Below are positions 20,656 to 29,920 of a stretch of 53,359 nucleotides of DNA, piece by piece. The position numbers were made by a program, and so were the translations under genes. The first letter of the stretch is position 1. Each line of letters begins with the position of its first letter. The DNA lies in the NCBI GenBank assembly GCA_031181145.1, contig JAPSLB010000034.1, positions 1 through 53,359 of the forward strand, written 5' to 3'. Below the pieces are notes generated by a model. That model was not told where the DNA came from and did no database searches. It was given only the letters and a program-made list of their open reading frames with translations. The stretch comes from Microvirga sp. GTDB taxonomy: Bacteria; Pseudomonadota; Alphaproteobacteria; Rhizobiales; Beijerinckiaceae.

Positions 20656-21717
20656 ATGGCTGTTGCTGCCCGCAAGGCGGGCCGTGCCGGTGCAGGCGCG
20701 GCTAACAAGTCCACTTCCAGCAAAGGCTCTGCCCGCAGAGCCGCCCCCAATATCCCCCAATTCGACAAAGATCAGGATCTCTCAGCATACAATGAAATGC
20801 TGTTGATCCGCCGTTTCGAGGAGAAGTCCGGCCAGATGTACGGCATGGGCCTCATCGGCGGTTTCTGCCACCTCTATATCGGCCAGGAGGCCGTGGTCGT
20901 CGGCATGCAGATGGCGACGAAAGAGGGCGACCAGGTGATCACCGGCTACCGGGATCACGGTCACATGCTCGCATGCGGCATGGATGCGAAAGGTGTCATG
21001 GCCGAGTTGACAGGGCGCCGCGGCGGCCTGTCGAAAGGCAAGGGCGGCTCCATGCACATGTTCTCCAAGGAGAAGCATTTTTATGGTGGCCATGGCATCG
21101 TCGGCGCGCAGGTGTCGCTGGGCACCGGCATCGCCTTCGCCAACCACTATCGCGAGAACGGCAATGTCTGCTTGACCTATTTCGGCGACGGAGCGGCCAA
21201 CCAGGGCCAGGTCTACGAGAGCTTCAACATGGCGCAGCTCTGGAAGCTGCCCGTGGTCTACGTGATCGAGAATAACCGGTACGCCATGGGCACGGCGGTC
21301 AACCGCGCCTCGGCGCAGACCGATTTCTCGAAGCGCGGCGTGTCCTTCGGCATTCCCGGCGAGCAGGTCGACGGGATGGATGTCCGCGCGGTCTACGCCG
21401 CCGGCCAGCGCGCGATCGAATATGCCCGCTCCGGCAAGGGGCCGTACATTCTCGAGATGCAGACCTACCGCTATCGCGGTCATTCCATGTCCGATCCGGC
21501 GAAGTACCGCACGAAGGACGAAGTGGCCCGTATGCGTGAGGAGCACGATCCTATCGAGCAGGTGCGCCGGCGCCTCCTGGAGAGCTGGAAGCTCTCCGAG
21601 GAGGAGCTCAAGGCCATCGACAGCAAGGTGCGTGAGATCGTCAACGAGGCGGCCGAGTTCGCCACGCACGATCCGGAGCCCGATCCGTCCGAGCTCTACA
21701 CGGATATCCTTCTCTGA
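20656..21717 (+). CDS. pdhA: Pyruvate dehydrogenase E1 component, alpha subunit
   Basis: 353 residues from ATG 20656, with GGAGG 5 nt upstream. Decarboxylates pyruvate with thiamine diphosphate in the PDH complex. After an Ala/Lys-rich tail (1 to about 38) the E1-alpha fold has MLLIRRFEEKSGQMYGMG and GGFCHLYIGQEAVVVGM. The TPP motif runs GDGAANQGQVYESFNMAQLW to IENN. The phosphorylation-loop-like YRYRGHSMSDPAKYR follows. Start of the pdh operon. Confidence 0.97.
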   Translation: MAVAARKAGRAGAGAANKSTSSKGSARRAAPNIPQFDKDQDLSAYNEMLLIRRFEEKSGQMYGMGLIGGFCHLYIGQEAVVVGMQMATKEGDQVITGYRDHGHMLACGMDAKGVMAELTGRRGGLSKGKGGSMHMFSKEKHFYGGHGIVGAQVSLGTGIAFANHYRENGNVCLTYFGDGAANQGQVYESFNMAQLWKLPVVYVIENNRYAMGTAVNRASAQTDFSKRGVSFGIPGEQVDGMDVRAVYAAGQRAIEYARSGKGPYILEMQTYRYRGHSMSDPAKYRTKDEVARMREEHDPIEQVRRRLLESWKLSEEELKAIDSKVREIVNEAAEFATHDPEPDPSELYTDILL

Positions 21718-21836
21718 ACACGGTTCAAGAATGAGGGGATCGGGCCTCTGATCGGCCCGCGTCCTCCTGACAGACGGCGGCGCGCCGAGCGCCGCTCCGA
21801 AACTTTCGCCGCAGCGACAATCAACACGAGTCTTTC

Positions 21837-23303
21837 ATGGCGACCGACATTCTCATGCCCGCCCTCTCGCCTACCATGGAGCAGGGCAAACTGGCCAAGT
21901 GGCTGAAAAAGGAAGGCGACAAGGTCAAGCCCGGCGACGTGCTGGCCGAGATCGAAACCGACAAGGCGACCATGGAGGTCGAGGCGATCGACGAAGGCGT
22001 CCTCGCCAAGATCCTGGTCTCCGACGGCACCGACAACGTGGCCGTGAATACCCCCATCGCGATCCTGGCGGACGAGGGCGAGGACGTGACGGCGGCAGCC
22101 TCGCGCTCGCCGGCGCAGGGTGGTGGCGAGCCGCCTCCGGCACCCGGACCGAGCGCGCCGCAGCAGGCTCCCGTCCCGGATATGCAGGCCGAAGGCATGA
22201 CGGATCGTCCGGCTCCCGCCGAGCGTCCGCAGCAGACGGATCTTTCGATGCCCGCCGCTCCTTCGGTGATCACGAGCCGTACGAGCGACAACGCCATGGC
22301 CGAAATTCCGGAAGGCACCGAGATGGTCAACATGACCGTCCGCGAGGCTCTTCGCGATGCCATGGCCGAAGAGATGCGCAACGACGAGAGCGTCTTCGTC
22401 ATGGGCGAAGAGGTGGCGGAGTACCAGGGCGCCTACAAGGTGACCCAAGGGCTGCTGCAGGAATTCGGCGCCAGGCGCGTCATCGATACGCCGATCACCG
22501 AGCACGGCTTCGCAGGCGTCGGCGTCGGCGCGGCCTTCACGGGCCTCAAGCCCATCGTCGAGTTCATGACCTTCAACTTCGCCATGCAGGCGATCGACCA
22601 GATCATCAACTCGGCTGCCAAGACCCTCTACATGTCCGGCGGTCAGCTGGGCTGTCCCATCGTGTTCCGCGGCCCGAACGGCGCTGCGGCCCGCGTGGCG
22701 GCGCAGCACAGCCAGGACTACTCGGCCTGGTACTCCCAGATCCCGGGCCTGAAGGTCGTCGCGCCGTACACGGCGTCCGACGCGAAGGGATTGCTCAAGA
22801 GCGCGATCCGCGATCCGAACCCGGTGATCTTCCTCGAAAACGAGATTCTCTACGGGCAATCCTTCCCGGTGCCGAAGCTCGATGATTTCACGATCCCGAT
22901 CGGCAAGGCGCGCATCCACCGGGAGGGCAAGGACGTCACCATCGTGTCCTTCGCCATCGGCATGACCTATGCGCTCAAGGCCGCGCAGGAGCTGGAGAAG
23001 GAAGGCATCGACGCCGAGGTCATCGACCTGCGCACCATCCGCCCCATGGACACGGAGACCATCGTCGCCTCCGTCATGAAGACGGGCCGCTGCGTCACGG
23101 TCGAAGAGGGCTGGCCGCAATCCGGCGTTGGCGCGGAGATCGCCATGCGCATCATGGAGAACGCGTTCGACTATCTCGACGCGCCCGTGGCCCGCGTGAC
23201 CGGCAAGGATGTGCCGATGCCGTATGCGTCGAACCTCGAGAAGCTGGCGCTGCCGTCCGTGGCCGAGGTCGTTCAGGCGGTGAAGGCCGTCTGCTACAGG
23301 TGA
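21837..23303 (+). CDS. pdhB: Pyruvate dehydrogenase E1 component, beta subunit with N-terminal lipoyl domain
   Basis: 488 residues. An N-terminal lipoyl domain (about 1-78, lipoyl Lys43 in [11 protein letters not shown]) and a Pro/Ala linker (about 85-150) lead to the E1-beta transketolase-like domain ([51 protein letters not shown]). A lipoyl domain on E1-beta is a known alphaproteobacterial arrangement. It starts 119 bp after pdhA. Confidence 0.97.
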   Translation: MATDILMPALSPTMEQGKLAKWLKKEGDKVKPGDVLAEIETDKATMEVEAIDEGVLAKILVSDGTDNVAVNTPIAILADEGEDVTAAASRSPAQGGGEPPPAPGPSAPQQAPVPDMQAEGMTDRPAPAERPQQTDLSMPAAPSVITSRTSDNAMAEIPEGTEMVNMTVREALRDAMAEEMRNDESVFVMGEEVAEYQGAYKVTQGLLQEFGARRVIDTPITEHGFAGVGVGAAFTGLKPIVEFMTFNFAMQAIDQIINSAAKTLYMSGGQLGCPIVFRGPNGAAARVAAQHSQDYSAWYSQIPGLKVVAPYTASDAKGLLKSAIRDPNPVIFLENEILYGQSFPVPKLDDFTIPIGKARIHREGKDVTIVSFAIGMTYALKAAQELEKEGIDAEVIDLRTIRPMDTETIVASVMKTGRCVTVEEGWPQSGVGAEIAMRIMENAFDYLDAPVARVTGKDVPMPYASNLEKLALPSVAEVVQAVKAVCYR

Positions 23304-23307
23304 GATC

Positions 23308-23604
23308 ATGAAAGAGCGGAAATTCGAAGCTCTCAACGTGCCGCCCGATGCGCTCGAGAAGGGCGGCGTCGAAATCCTGAGGGCTTCGGTGGTCGACGGG
23401 GCGGTGAGCATCGCGCTGCGCCGCGCCTTCGACGATCCGTTCACCTGGGGCGTGCTCCTGGTGGATCTCGCCCGCCACGCCGCGCGCGTCTACGCCATGG
23501 AAACCGACCTCTCTGAGGAGGAGGCCTTGGCGGAGATCGTTTCGGGCATTCAAGCCGAGCTGGACAATCCAAGCGACCCCGGCTCGTCGCAAGCCGTCAA
23601 TTGA
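23308..23604 (+). CDS. DUF5076-type protein in pdh operon
   Basis: 98 residues, beginning 4 nt after pdhB and ending 24 nt before pdhC. Soluble, no signal peptide. A beta-rich N-terminal part has VEILRASVVDGAVSIALRRAF and DDPFTWGVLLVDLARHAARVY. A helical tail with LSEEEALAEIVSGIQAEL follows. Recognised as the DUF5076 family, function unknown. Its tight place between two PDH subunits suggests a role in the complex or its control, but that is inference only. Confidence 0.75.
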   Translation: MKERKFEALNVPPDALEKGGVEILRASVVDGAVSIALRRAFDDPFTWGVLLVDLARHAARVYAMETDLSEEEALAEIVSGIQAELDNPSDPGSSQAVN

Positions 23605-23628
23605 TTGAAGATCAGGATCCAACACGCC

Positions 23629-25035
23629 ATGCCCATCAACATCCTGATGCCTGCTCTCTCTCCCACCATGGAAAAGGGCAACCTTGCCAAGTGGCTGAAG
23701 AAGGAAGGTGATACGGTGAAGTCCGGCGACGTGATCGCCGAGATCGAGACCGACAAGGCCACCATGGAAGTGGAGGCGGTGGACGAAGGCGTCCTCGCCA
23801 AGATCGTCGTGCCCGAGGGCACGGCGGACGTGCCCGTGAACCAGGTGATCGCGCTGATCGCCGGCGAAGGCGAGGACCCGAAGAGCATCACGGCTCCCGC
23901 AGGTGGTGGCGCTCCGGCCCCGAAGGCCGAGGCCGCGCCGGCCCCAGAGGCAGCGCCCGCGCCGCAGGCCAATGCGGTCCCGGGCGATCAGGCGGCGCAC
24001 ATGGCTTATGCCCGTGTCGATCAGGCGCCTGCCGGTCCGGCTCAAGCAGCGAAGCCCGACGGGGCAGGGCAGCAGGCGCGGGGCACCCGCGTGTTCGCCT
24101 CGCCGCTCGCCAAGCGGATCGCCCGCGAGGCCGGCATCGATCTCGCGTCGATCCAGGGCTCCGGCCCGCACGGCCGCATCGTCGAGAAGGATGTGCGCGC
24201 GGCCCTTCAGGGCGGCGCCAAGCCGGCCGCGGCTCCGGCGGCCCCTGCGGCTCCCGCCGCGAGGCCCGCGCAGCCTCCGGCTCTCGCACCGAGCATGGGG
24301 GCGGATCAGGTCAAGGCCATGTTCGAGGCCGGAACCTACGAGGAAGTGCCGCTCGACGGCATGCGCAAGACCATCGCCAAGCGCCTGGTGGAATCCAAGC
24401 AGACCGTTCCGCACTTCTACCTGTCGCTGGATTGCGAGCTCGACGCGCTCATGGCCCTGCGCGAGCAGATCAATGCGGCCGCCGGCAAGGACAAGGACGG
24501 CAAGCCCGCCTACAAGCTCTCGGTGAACGACTTCGTCATCAAGGCTCTCGCGGTGGCGCTCCAGCGCGTGCCTGCCGCGAACTCGGTGTGGGCGGAGGAT
24601 CGGATCCTCCGCATGAAGCATTCGGACGTGGGTGTCGCCGTCGCCATCGAAGGCGGTCTGTTCACCCCTGTCGTGCGCAAGGCGGAGCAGAAGACGCTCA
24701 CCGCCATCTCGGCCGAGGTGAAGGACATGGCGGCGCGCGCCCGCAACCGCCGCCTGAAGCCGGAGGAATACACCGGCGGCTCGACGGCCGTGTCGAACCT
24801 CGGGATGTACGGCATCAAGGACTTTCAGGCGGTCATCAACCCGCCGCACGGCACGATCCTCGCGGTCGGCGCAGGCGAGCAGCGGGTCGTGGTGAAGAAC
24901 GGCGCTCCCGCCGTCGTGCAGGCCATGACCGTGACGCTCTCCTGCGATCATCGCGTGGTGGACGGCGCGCTCGGTGCCGAACTCCTCGCGGCCTTCAAAC
25001 AGCTCATCGAGAACCCGATGGGAATGCTGGTGTAA
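23629..25035 (+). CDS. pdhC: Dihydrolipoamide acetyltransferase, PDH E2 component
   Basis: 468 residues from ATG 23629; a TTG at 23605 in frame is unlikely. Lipoyl domain (about 1-78, Lys43 in [11 protein letters not shown]), Ala/Pro linker, E3/E1-binding domain (about 163-200, FASPLAKRIAREAGIDL with GPHGRIVEKDV), second Ala/Pro linker, catalytic domain (from about 240) with FYLSLDCELD and the active-site SCDHRVVDGALGAELL. Transfers acetyl to CoA. One lipoyl domain here plus one on PdhB. Confidence 0.97.
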   Translation: MPINILMPALSPTMEKGNLAKWLKKEGDTVKSGDVIAEIETDKATMEVEAVDEGVLAKIVVPEGTADVPVNQVIALIAGEGEDPKSITAPAGGGAPAPKAEAAPAPEAAPAPQANAVPGDQAAHMAYARVDQAPAGPAQAAKPDGAGQQARGTRVFASPLAKRIAREAGIDLASIQGSGPHGRIVEKDVRAALQGGAKPAAAPAAPAAPAARPAQPPALAPSMGADQVKAMFEAGTYEEVPLDGMRKTIAKRLVESKQTVPHFYLSLDCELDALMALREQINAAAGKDKDGKPAYKLSVNDFVIKALAVALQRVPAANSVWAEDRILRMKHSDVGVAVAIEGGLFTPVVRKAEQKTLTAISAEVKDMAARARNRRLKPEEYTGGSTAVSNLGMYGIKDFQAVINPPHGTILAVGAGEQRVVVKNGAPAVVQAMTVTLSCDHRVVDGALGAELLAAFKQLIENPMGMLV

Positions 25036-25044
25036 GACACGCGA

Positions 25045-25136
25045 CTTCATGGCCGGCCCCGTGCCGGCCATCCACGCCTTTTGAACGGCCCGGCGCGCGA
25101 AGACGCGGATGCCCGGGCCAAGCCCGGGCATGACGG
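25045..25136. repeat. REP-like two-arm palindromic element (pdhC-lpdA)
   Basis: Arm 1 is ATGGCCGGC..GCCGGCCAT (25049-25071). Arm 2 is the perfect ATGCCCGGGC-CAA-GCCCGGGCAT (25109-25131), ending 14 bp before the lpdA ATG. It is the best-preserved of the family in this window and fills nearly all of the 110-bp gap. Confidence 0.75.
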
Positions 25137-25145
25137 GGGAATTCC

Positions 25146-26585
25146 ATGGCAAACCAATACGACATCATCGTCATCGGCGGCGGGCCCGGAGGCTATGTCG
25201 CCGCGATCCGCGCGGCGCAGCTCGGGTTCAAGACCGCGGTCGTGGAGCGAGAGCATCTGGGCGGCATCTGCCTCAACTGGGGCTGCATCCCGACGAAGGC
25301 GCTGCTGCGCTCGGCGGAAATCTACCATTACATGGAGCACGCCAAGGATTACGGCCTGTCCGCCCAGGGCATCGGCTTCGACGCGGCTGCCATCGTGCAA
25401 CGCTCGCGCGGCGTGTCCGGCCGTCTCAACGGCGGCGTCGGCATGCTGCTGAAGAAGAACAAGGTCGACGTGATCTGGGGCGAAGCCTCCATCTCGAAGC
25501 CCGGCGAGGTCGTGGTGACCGCCACGAAGAAGCCTGCCATGCAGCCGCAGGCTCCGGCGCCGAAAGGCATCCTCGAGCCCGGCACGTATCAGGCGAAGCA
25601 CATCATCATCGCCACCGGCGCTCGCCCGCGCGTGCTGCCCGGCATCGAACCGGACGGCAAGCTGATCTGGACCTATTTCGAGGCCATGGTCCCGCAGGCC
25701 ATGCCGAAATCGCTGCTCGTGATGGGCTCCGGCGCCATCGGCATGGAGTTCGCCTCGTTCTACCGCACCCTGGGCGCGGAGGTGACGGTGGTCGAGGTGC
25801 TGCCGCAGATCCTTCCCGTCGAGGATGCGGAGATCGCGACCCTTGCCCGCAAGCGCTTCGAGAAGCAGGGCATGAAGATATTCACGGGCGCGAAGGTCAC
25901 GAAGGTGGAGAAGGGCGCGAACTCGGTGACCGCCACCATCGACGACGGCAAGGGCGGTTCGCAGACGATCACCGCCGAGCGGATGATCTCGGCGGTTGGC
26001 GTCGTCGGCAACATCGAGAACCTCGGTCTCGAGAAACTGGGCGTGAAGATCGAGCGTGGAATCATCGTCACGGACGGCTTGGGCCGTACCAACGTGCCCG
26101 GCATCTATGCCATCGGCGACGTGGCGGGCGCTCCCATGCTGGCTCACAAGGCCGAGCACGAGGGCGTGATCTGCGTCGAGACCATCAAGGGACAGCATAC
26201 GCATCCGATGGACAAGGCCAAGATCCCCGGCTGCACCTACTGCAATCCGCAGATCGCCTCCGTGGGTCTCACCGAGACCAAGGCGAAGGAGCAGGGCTAC
26301 GACATCCGCGTCGGGCGCTTCCCCTTCGTCGGCAACGGCAAGGCCATCGCGCTCGGAGAGCCGGACGGCCTCGTGAAGACGATCTTCGACAAGAAGACCG
26401 GCCAGCTTCTCGGCGCCCACATGATCGGCGCGGAAGTGACCGAACTCATCCAGGGCTTCGTGATCGCCATGAACCTGGAGACAACGGAGGAAGAGCTGAT
26501 GCACGCCGTCTTCCCGCATCCGACCCTGTCCGAAACCATGCATGAGAGCGTCCTGGACGCCTATGGGCGCGTGATCCATATCTGA
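25146..26585 (+). CDS. lpdA: Dihydrolipoyl dehydrogenase (E3)
   Basis: 479 residues. Reoxidises dihydrolipoamide with NAD+. FAD site VIGGGPGGYVAAIRAAQLG, redox disulfide GGICLNWGCIPTKALL, NAD site VMGSGAIGMEFASFYRTLG, FAD-binding YAIGDVAGAPMLAHKAEHEG, and His-Glu HAVFPHPTLSETMHE from the dimer partner. A short Lys/Pro/Gln insert (KKPAMQPQAPAPKG, near residue 127) lies in the FAD domain. GGGGGA lies 5 nt before ATG. It may respond separately to the REP hairpin just upstream. Confidence 0.97.
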   Translation: MANQYDIIVIGGGPGGYVAAIRAAQLGFKTAVVEREHLGGICLNWGCIPTKALLRSAEIYHYMEHAKDYGLSAQGIGFDAAAIVQRSRGVSGRLNGGVGMLLKKNKVDVIWGEASISKPGEVVVTATKKPAMQPQAPAPKGILEPGTYQAKHIIIATGARPRVLPGIEPDGKLIWTYFEAMVPQAMPKSLLVMGSGAIGMEFASFYRTLGAEVTVVEVLPQILPVEDAEIATLARKRFEKQGMKIFTGAKVTKVEKGANSVTATIDDGKGGSQTITAERMISAVGVVGNIENLGLEKLGVKIERGIIVTDGLGRTNVPGIYAIGDVAGAPMLAHKAEHEGVICVETIKGQHTHPMDKAKIPGCTYCNPQIASVGLTETKAKEQGYDIRVGRFPFVGNGKAIALGEPDGLVKTIFDKKTGQLLGAHMIGAEVTELIQGFVIAMNLETTEEELMHAVFPHPTLSETMHESVLDAYGRVIHI

Positions 26586-26684
26586 CGGGAGGGCCCGGCC
26601 CGGAAGACGGGGCATTCCCGAACTGTCGGGGAACAATGGGCTACGGCATCTCTTTTCCATCCGCCAACGGATACGGAGCACGAG

Positions 26685-26888
26685 ATGCAGCGCCTTCTTT
26701 CGAGCCTCGCTTTTCTGATGTTTGCAACGCTCGCCCATGCCCAGGACACCGCGCCCGTGGTTCCGACCCAGGAGGCTGCCGGGACGACGGGCGACACGAT
26801 CCTGATTGCCGTGATCGCCATCGCCTTCGTGGTCGTGGCGGTCGCAGTCTTCCTGTTCATCCGGCGCGGCGGGCGGGCCCGCATGTGA
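26685..26888 (+). CDS. Small predicted membrane protein
   Basis: 67 residues. A signal-peptide-like start ends in AHAQ (cleavage near residue 19-20). A Pro/Thr-rich linker of about 17 residues, one membrane helix (about 38-59, ILIAVIAIAFVVVAVAVFLF) and a basic RRGGRARM tail follow. No family recognised. It lies 99 bp after lpdA in the same direction. Coding status is supported by the coherent signal-linker-helix layout, not by known homology. Confidence 0.55.
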   Translation: MQRLLSSLAFLMFATLAHAQDTAPVVPTQEAAGTTGDTILIAVIAIAFVVVAVAVFLFIRRGGRARM

Positions 26889-26993
26889 TGTCTCTCGGGT
26901 GATCTCCGCCGGGCCTTGACCGCCTGAGGTTTCGCCGTTGCTTCGTCCTCCATTCTGGAAGACACACTTTCCACGCCTCGAAGGAGAGACACC

Positions 26994-27389
26994 ATGGAGA
27001 TCAAGCGAAGCGGGTCGCAGCCCTCCGGCCGGGGGCCGTCCGAGTGGTTTACCGGATCCGTGCGCATCGACCCGCTGTTCCCGGCCAACGCTCCGGCGCG
27101 GGCAGCGGGAAACGCGGTCACCTTCGAGCCCGGCGCGCGGACCGCCTGGCACACCCATCCGCTCGGCCAAGTGCTGATCGTCACCGCCGGATGCGGCCGG
27201 GTCCAGCGCGAGGGCGGCCCGGTGGAGGAGATCCGCCCGGGCGACGTAGTCTGGTTCGAGCCCGGAGAGAAGCACTGGCACGGCGCTGCCCCGACCACAG
27301 CCATGACCCATATCGCCATCCAGGAAACGCTCGACGGCAGGGCCGTCGATTGGATGGAGCATGTCACCGACGACGAGTACGAGGCCTGA
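26994..27389 (+). CDS. Cupin-domain protein
   Basis: 131 residues. Cupin motif 1 is [21 protein letters not shown] (two His of the metal site), and motif 2 is [21 protein letters not shown] (His). [10 protein letters not shown] follows. The layout resembles the short manganese cupins annotated as carboxymuconolactone-decarboxylase-like or hydroxynitrile-lyase-like, but the substrate is unknown. GAAGGAGA lies upstream of ATG. Likely cytoplasmic. Confidence 0.8.
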   Translation: MEIKRSGSQPSGRGPSEWFTGSVRIDPLFPANAPARAAGNAVTFEPGARTAWHTHPLGQVLIVTAGCGRVQREGGPVEEIRPGDVVWFEPGEKHWHGAAPTTAMTHIAIQETLDGRAVDWMEHVTDDEYEA

Positions 27390-27510
27390 CGGGAGCTCAT
27401 CCCGTCGTCTCCGCACGTTCCCTCATCATCCTGGACGACTCCTGCATCCGCATTGACGTCCCTTCGCGCCCGCCGCAGATTCCCGTCTTGCAAGAATCGG
27501 AGAGGGGGCC

Positions 27511-27978
27511 ATGGCAGAAGAGAGCGACGTGCGGGACGGCGGGTGCCGGTGCGGACAGGTGCGTTTTCGCGTGAACGCGAAACCCGTCATGACCATGGCC
27601 TGCCATTGCACGGGCTGCCAGCGCATGACCGCGAGCGCCTTCTCCTTGAGCGCGCTCTACGCGAGCGACAGCTTCAAAGTGGTGCAGGGTGAGCCCGTCA
27701 TCGGTGGGATGCATGGTCCGGCGCGTCACTTCTTCTGCCCCCATTGCATGAGCTGGCTCTTCACCCGCCCCGAAGGCCTCGACGCCTTCGTCAATGCGCG
27801 CGCGACGATGTTCGACGATGCGCGGGATTTTACGCCCTTCATCGAGACCTATACCAGTGAGGCGCTGCCCTGGGCCAAGACGCCTGCTTTGCACAGCTTC
27901 GAGCGATTCCCGCCCATGGAGATCTATCCGGAATTGATGGCGGAGTTTGCGGGAGGGCTTCCCGAGGGCAGAGACTAA
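27511..27978 (+). CDS. GFA-family (glutathione-dependent formaldehyde-activating-like) zinc protein
   Basis: 155 residues. Zinc ligands are visible as CRCGQVRF near the start, CHCTGCQRM (about 31-39) and CPHCMSWLF (about 75-83), the standard GFA pattern, followed by the [11 protein letters not shown] strand. Members bind Zn2+ and some act on S-hydroxymethylglutathione; most are uncharacterised. It follows the cupin gene by 121 bp. Confidence 0.85.
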   Translation: MAEESDVRDGGCRCGQVRFRVNAKPVMTMACHCTGCQRMTASAFSLSALYASDSFKVVQGEPVIGGMHGPARHFFCPHCMSWLFTRPEGLDAFVNARATMFDDARDFTPFIETYTSEALPWAKTPALHSFERFPPMEIYPELMAEFAGGLPEGRD

Positions 27979-28171
27979 GCTCACCTCTGCGGGCCATCAG
28001 AGAGCATCGCGTGACGTAAGCGCATTCTCCGCATCCTCTGAGGTCGGTTCGATGTTGCTCTGTTACTGCCACGAGGCTCCGCATATTGATCGAGATCCGG
28101 CGCTCCCACTGCTATCCCGGCCCTGCACCGAGGACCCCGTCTCTGGACCGATGCTGCTTCCGAAGGCGTGC

Positions 28172-28200
28172 TGACCGGACCAAGTCCGGCCATGACGACG
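28172..28200. repeat. One-arm REP-like hairpin (GFA-lipA)
   Basis: CCGGAC-CAA-GTCCGG (28174-28188) followed by CCATGACGACGG, matching the right arm of the other elements. Confidence 0.45.
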
Positions 28201-28376
28201 GAAAGAGCATGAGAGTCTCACCACCAGGAACACCCGAACACCGTCCGGGGCGATGAGGGAGAGGCAGGGAGGAAAGTGGGTTAACCGCTCCCGCAAGCGG
28301 GCCTTGCCACAACCCGGCTCTGCGGCTTTGGCATTTGCGAAGACGGCCCAAAAGCCTTAAATCAGGCCAACACCCC

Positions 28377-28396
28377 CGAAGGGCAGTCTCCCTTCG
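28377..28396 (+). promoter_or_regulatory. Hairpin in lipA leader
   Basis: CGAAGGG-CAGTCT-CCCTTCG, a perfect 7-bp stem ending 20 nt before the lipA ATG, with no T-tract. Could influence translation or be chance. Confidence 0.3.
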
Positions 28397-28416
28397 CCCA
28401 TAAGGTTCATTGCTTC

Positions 28417-29376
28417 ATGGCCGTCGTTCTCGACCTTCTGAACAAGGACAACCGTCCCCGTCACCCGGAAAAGGCGCATCGGCCGGACCAGCCCGTTCAA
28501 CAGCGCAAGCCCGACTGGATCCGCGTGAAGGCTCCGGGCTCGCCCAAATGGGCGGAGACGAACCGCATCGTGCGCGAGAACAAGCTCGTGACGGTCTGCG
28601 AGGAGGCCGGCTGCCCCAATATCGGCGAGTGCTGGGAGAAGAAGCACGCCACCTTCATGATCATGGGCGACACCTGTACCCGGGCCTGCGCCTTCTGCAA
28701 CGTGAAGACCGGACTGCCGGAAGCCCTCGATCCGCACGAGCCCGAGAACGTGGCCAAGGCCGTCGAAAAACTGGGCCTGGAGCACGTGGTCATCACCTCG
28801 GTCGACCGCGACGACCTGGCCGACGGCGGCGCGCAGCATTTTGCCGATGTGATCCACGCCATCCGCGCCCGCTCCCCTAAGACCACCATCGAGATCCTGA
28901 CACCCGACTTCCTGAGGAAGCCCGGGGCGCTCGAGGTCGTTGTCAAAGCCAAGCCCGACGTGTTCAACCACAATCTGGAGACGGTGCCGTCGAAGTACCT
29001 GAAGGTCCGACCCGGCGCGCGCTATTTCCACTCCATCCGCCTGCTGCAGCAGGTCAAGGAGCTCGACCCGACCATCTTCACCAAGTCCGGCATCATGGTG
29101 GGCCTGGGCGAGGAGCGGAACGAGGTTTTGCAGCTCATGGACGACCTGCGCTCGGCGGATGTGGATTTCATGACGATCGGCCAGTACCTCCAGCCCACGA
29201 AGAAGCACCACCCGGTGATCCGCTTCGTCACGCCGGACGAATTCAAGGCCTATGAAACCACTGCCTATGCCAAGGGTTTCCTCCTCGTCTCCTCGACACC
29301 GCTGACGCGTTCGTCGCATCACGCGGGCGAGGACTTCGCCAGGCTCAAGGCGGCCCGTCTCGCCAAGCTCGGCTAG
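28417..29376 (+). CDS. lipA: Lipoyl synthase
   Basis: 319 residues. Radical-SAM enzyme inserting two sulfurs into octanoyl-E2 and related proteins. Auxiliary cluster C61-X4-C66-X5-C72 ([12 protein letters not shown]), radical-SAM cluster C87-X3-C91-X2-C94 (CTRACAFC), and C-terminal [10 protein letters not shown], whose Ser is the auxiliary-cluster ligand in the family. It provides the cofactor used by PdhB, PdhC and other lipoyl domains. First of three tightly spaced genes. Confidence 0.97.
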   Translation: MAVVLDLLNKDNRPRHPEKAHRPDQPVQQRKPDWIRVKAPGSPKWAETNRIVRENKLVTVCEEAGCPNIGECWEKKHATFMIMGDTCTRACAFCNVKTGLPEALDPHEPENVAKAVEKLGLEHVVITSVDRDDLADGGAQHFADVIHAIRARSPKTTIEILTPDFLRKPGALEVVVKAKPDVFNHNLETVPSKYLKVRPGARYFHSIRLLQQVKELDPTIFTKSGIMVGLGEERNEVLQLMDDLRSADVDFMTIGQYLQPTKKHHPVIRFVTPDEFKAYETTAYAKGFLLVSSTPLTRSSHHAGEDFARLKAARLAKLG

Positions 29377-29392
29377 AGTTTCGGATGGGGGC

Positions 29393-29917
29393 ATGCATCG
29401 CATTCTCGTCATCGGCAGCCCGGGTGCGGGCAAGAGCACCCTGGCCCGGCGCCTCAGTGAGCGGCTTGATCTGCCGCTGATCCATCTCGACCGGGAATAT
29501 TTCGGTCCCGGTTGGGCGACGCCGCCACGCCACGAATGGCGTGAGCGGGTCAGCGCGCTCGCCGCCCGTCCCGCCTGGGTCATGGACGGCAACTACGCCT
29601 CGACCTTCGACATCCGCGTGCCTCGCGCCACCGCCATCGTCTGGCTGGACCTGCCGCGCTGGCGCTGCGCCTTGTCCGTGCTGTGGCGCGTGGTCCGGAA
29701 TTACGGCCGGGTCCGATCCGATCTCGGGCCCGGCTGCGCCGAAAAGTTCGACCTGTCCTTCATGCGTTGGATCTGGTCGTACCCGGTCAAGATGCGCCCC
29801 AAGACCGCCCGGATGCTGGAACGCCTGCAGCCCGGTCAGCGGGTCTTCGTGCTGCGCTCGCGGTCCGAAATCCCGGGGCTGGAATCCCATTTCACCCTCG
29901 CCAAGGAGGCCGCCTGA
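29393..29917 (+). CDS. P-loop NTPase / adenylate-kinase-like protein (FlaR type)
   Basis: 174 residues, 16 nt after lipA and 3 nt before the RatA-like gene. Walker A is GSPGAGKSTLARRL at the N-terminus, then LIHLDREYFGPGW and VMDGNYASTFDIR, like the nucleoside-kinase-fold 'topology modulation' proteins. The phosphate acceptor is unknown. A shared operon with lipA and a Coq10-like gene is seen here; a functional link is not shown. Confidence 0.8.
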   Translation: MHRILVIGSPGAGKSTLARRLSERLDLPLIHLDREYFGPGWATPPRHEWRERVSALAARPAWVMDGNYASTFDIRVPRATAIVWLDLPRWRCALSVLWRVVRNYGRVRSDLGPGCAEKFDLSFMRWIWSYPVKMRPKTARMLERLQPGQRVFVLRSRSEIPGLESHFTLAKEAA

Positions 29918-29920
29918 ACC

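Larger units (their letters stand above)
27979..28416. other. 438-bp intergenic region before lipA
   Basis: No credible gene. It holds a one-arm REP-like hairpin (28172-28200) and, close to lipA, CGAAGGG-CAGTCT-CCCTTCG (28377-28396). CCCGCAAGCGGG near 28290 is a small palindrome. The lipA promoter should lie here, but no clear -35/-10 pair was found. Confidence 0.5.

Noticed and set aside
21837..23860. Lipoyl-domain repeat of pdhB and pdhC as a recent DNA duplication
   Set aside because: The proteins are similar, but the DNA differs at many third positions, so the domains are old paralogues.
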